A stretch of 6,984 nt of DNA, taken from assembly GCA_031271375.1 (NCBI GenBank), contig JAISVU010000154.1, positions 1-6,984 of the forward strand. The letters run 5' to 3'. Each line of letters begins with the position of its first letter. Position 1 is the stretch's first letter. The notes under the pieces are model-generated. The model was not told the origin of the DNA and ran no database searches. It was given only the letters and a program-made list of their open reading frames with translations. The DNA is from Clostridiales bacterium. GTDB lineage: Bacteria; Bacillota; Clostridia; Lachnospirales; WRAX01. Positions 6,634-6,984 of the stretch are shown one piece after another. The translations under genes and the position numbers were made by a program.

Positions 6634-6984
6634 TGAACGATACAATAGACCTTTCGCAAACCATTGAATGCGGCCAGTTCTTCCAATACAGAAAGGATAA
6701 CGGCGGCTATTGGGTCATCTCCTCCGGGAAGCGGGCGTTTATACGCCAAGACGGGGACGGGTTGCGGTATGAAGGCGTCAATGACGGCGATGCCGCATTT
6801 TGGGACAATCTTCTCGACCTTTCAACGGATTATGAAGAAATCAAGTGTCGCCTCACGGAGAGCGACCCCGTAATGCGCGAGGCCGTGCTGTTCGCTCCGG
6901 GGATACATATAATGAATCAAGACCCCTGGGAATGTATGCTGGGCTTTATAATATCCCAGAACAACCGGATTCCGATGATTATGA
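6633..6984 (+). CDS. ogg: 8-oxoguanine DNA glycosylase/AP lyase, OGG1 type, N-terminal part (runs off the right edge)
   Basis: OGG1-type enzymes remove 8-oxoguanine from DNA and nick the backbone by lyase chemistry. The 117 codons present show the N-terminal OGG domain: IDLSQTIECGQFFQY (5-19), then YWVISSGKRAFIRQ, LRYEG and LLDLSTDYEEIK. The start of the HhH-GPD domain follows with GIHIMNQDPWECMLGFIISQNN (90-111). The catalytic lysine and aspartate lie outside the window. Human OGG1 Arg154, which reads the cytosine opposite the lesion, aligns with Met115 here (NNRIPM against NNNIAR). The same Met is known in Clostridium acetobutylicum Ogg. There is no Shine-Dalgarno at normal spacing (only GGAAG 15 bases upstream), so translation probably depends on coupling to the HicB-like gene through the TAATG overlap. 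The family call is firm. Confidence 0.93.
   Translation, partial: MNDTIDLSQTIECGQFFQYRKDNGGYWVISSGKRAFIRQDGDGLRYEGVNDGDAAFWDNLLDLSTDYEEIKCRLTESDPVMREAVLFAPGIHIMNQDPWECMLGFIISQNNRIPMIM

Noticed and set aside
6664..6873. A 69-codon frame overlapping the start of ogg
   Set aside because: It lies in another frame within the clear OGG1 homology and its translation resembles no family. In particular it is not the missing HicA.

Overview
The window looks like chromosomal DNA from a Gram-positive, Clostridia-like bacterium (Bacillota). This is inferred from strong AAGGAGG-type ribosome binding sites, a GTG start, a lipoprotein signal peptide, a plant/bacterial-type MalQ, and an OGG1-type glycosylase with the methionine variant known from Clostridium. 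No mobile element, RNA gene or CRISPR array was seen. Genes are tightly packed and no gene-free stretch exceeds 300 bases.

The minus strand (read from high to low coordinates) carries three genes. First is a 709-aa asparagine-rich, low-complexity putative lipoprotein (4528 to 2399), closed by a good intrinsic terminator. A two-gene polyphosphate operon follows, starting from its own predicted promoter: a Ppx/GppA-HD protein (2286 to 745), then 27 bases later ppk1, polyphosphate kinase (717 to 1, running off the left edge). Kinase and phosphatase-like protein would make and turn over (or sense) polyphosphate. However, the phosphatase-like protein has altered phosphate-binding loops.

The plus strand diverges from the lipoprotein gene across a 179-base intergenic region that contains a marked inverted repeat. 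It carries malQ, a 4-alpha-glucanotransferase (4708-6315). After a 108-base gap comes a short HicB-like domain protein (6424-6633), whose stop codon overlaps the start of an OGG1-type 8-oxoguanine DNA glycosylase (6633 to the right edge, partial).

The themes are storage-polymer metabolism (polyphosphate, maltodextrin/glycogen) and DNA repair. The least explained gene is the Asn-rich lipoprotein. The most testable oddities are the degenerate Ppx loops, the HicB-like protein coupled to Ogg, and the Met in place of the cytosine-recognising Arg of Ogg. I see no clearly new multi-gene system here.
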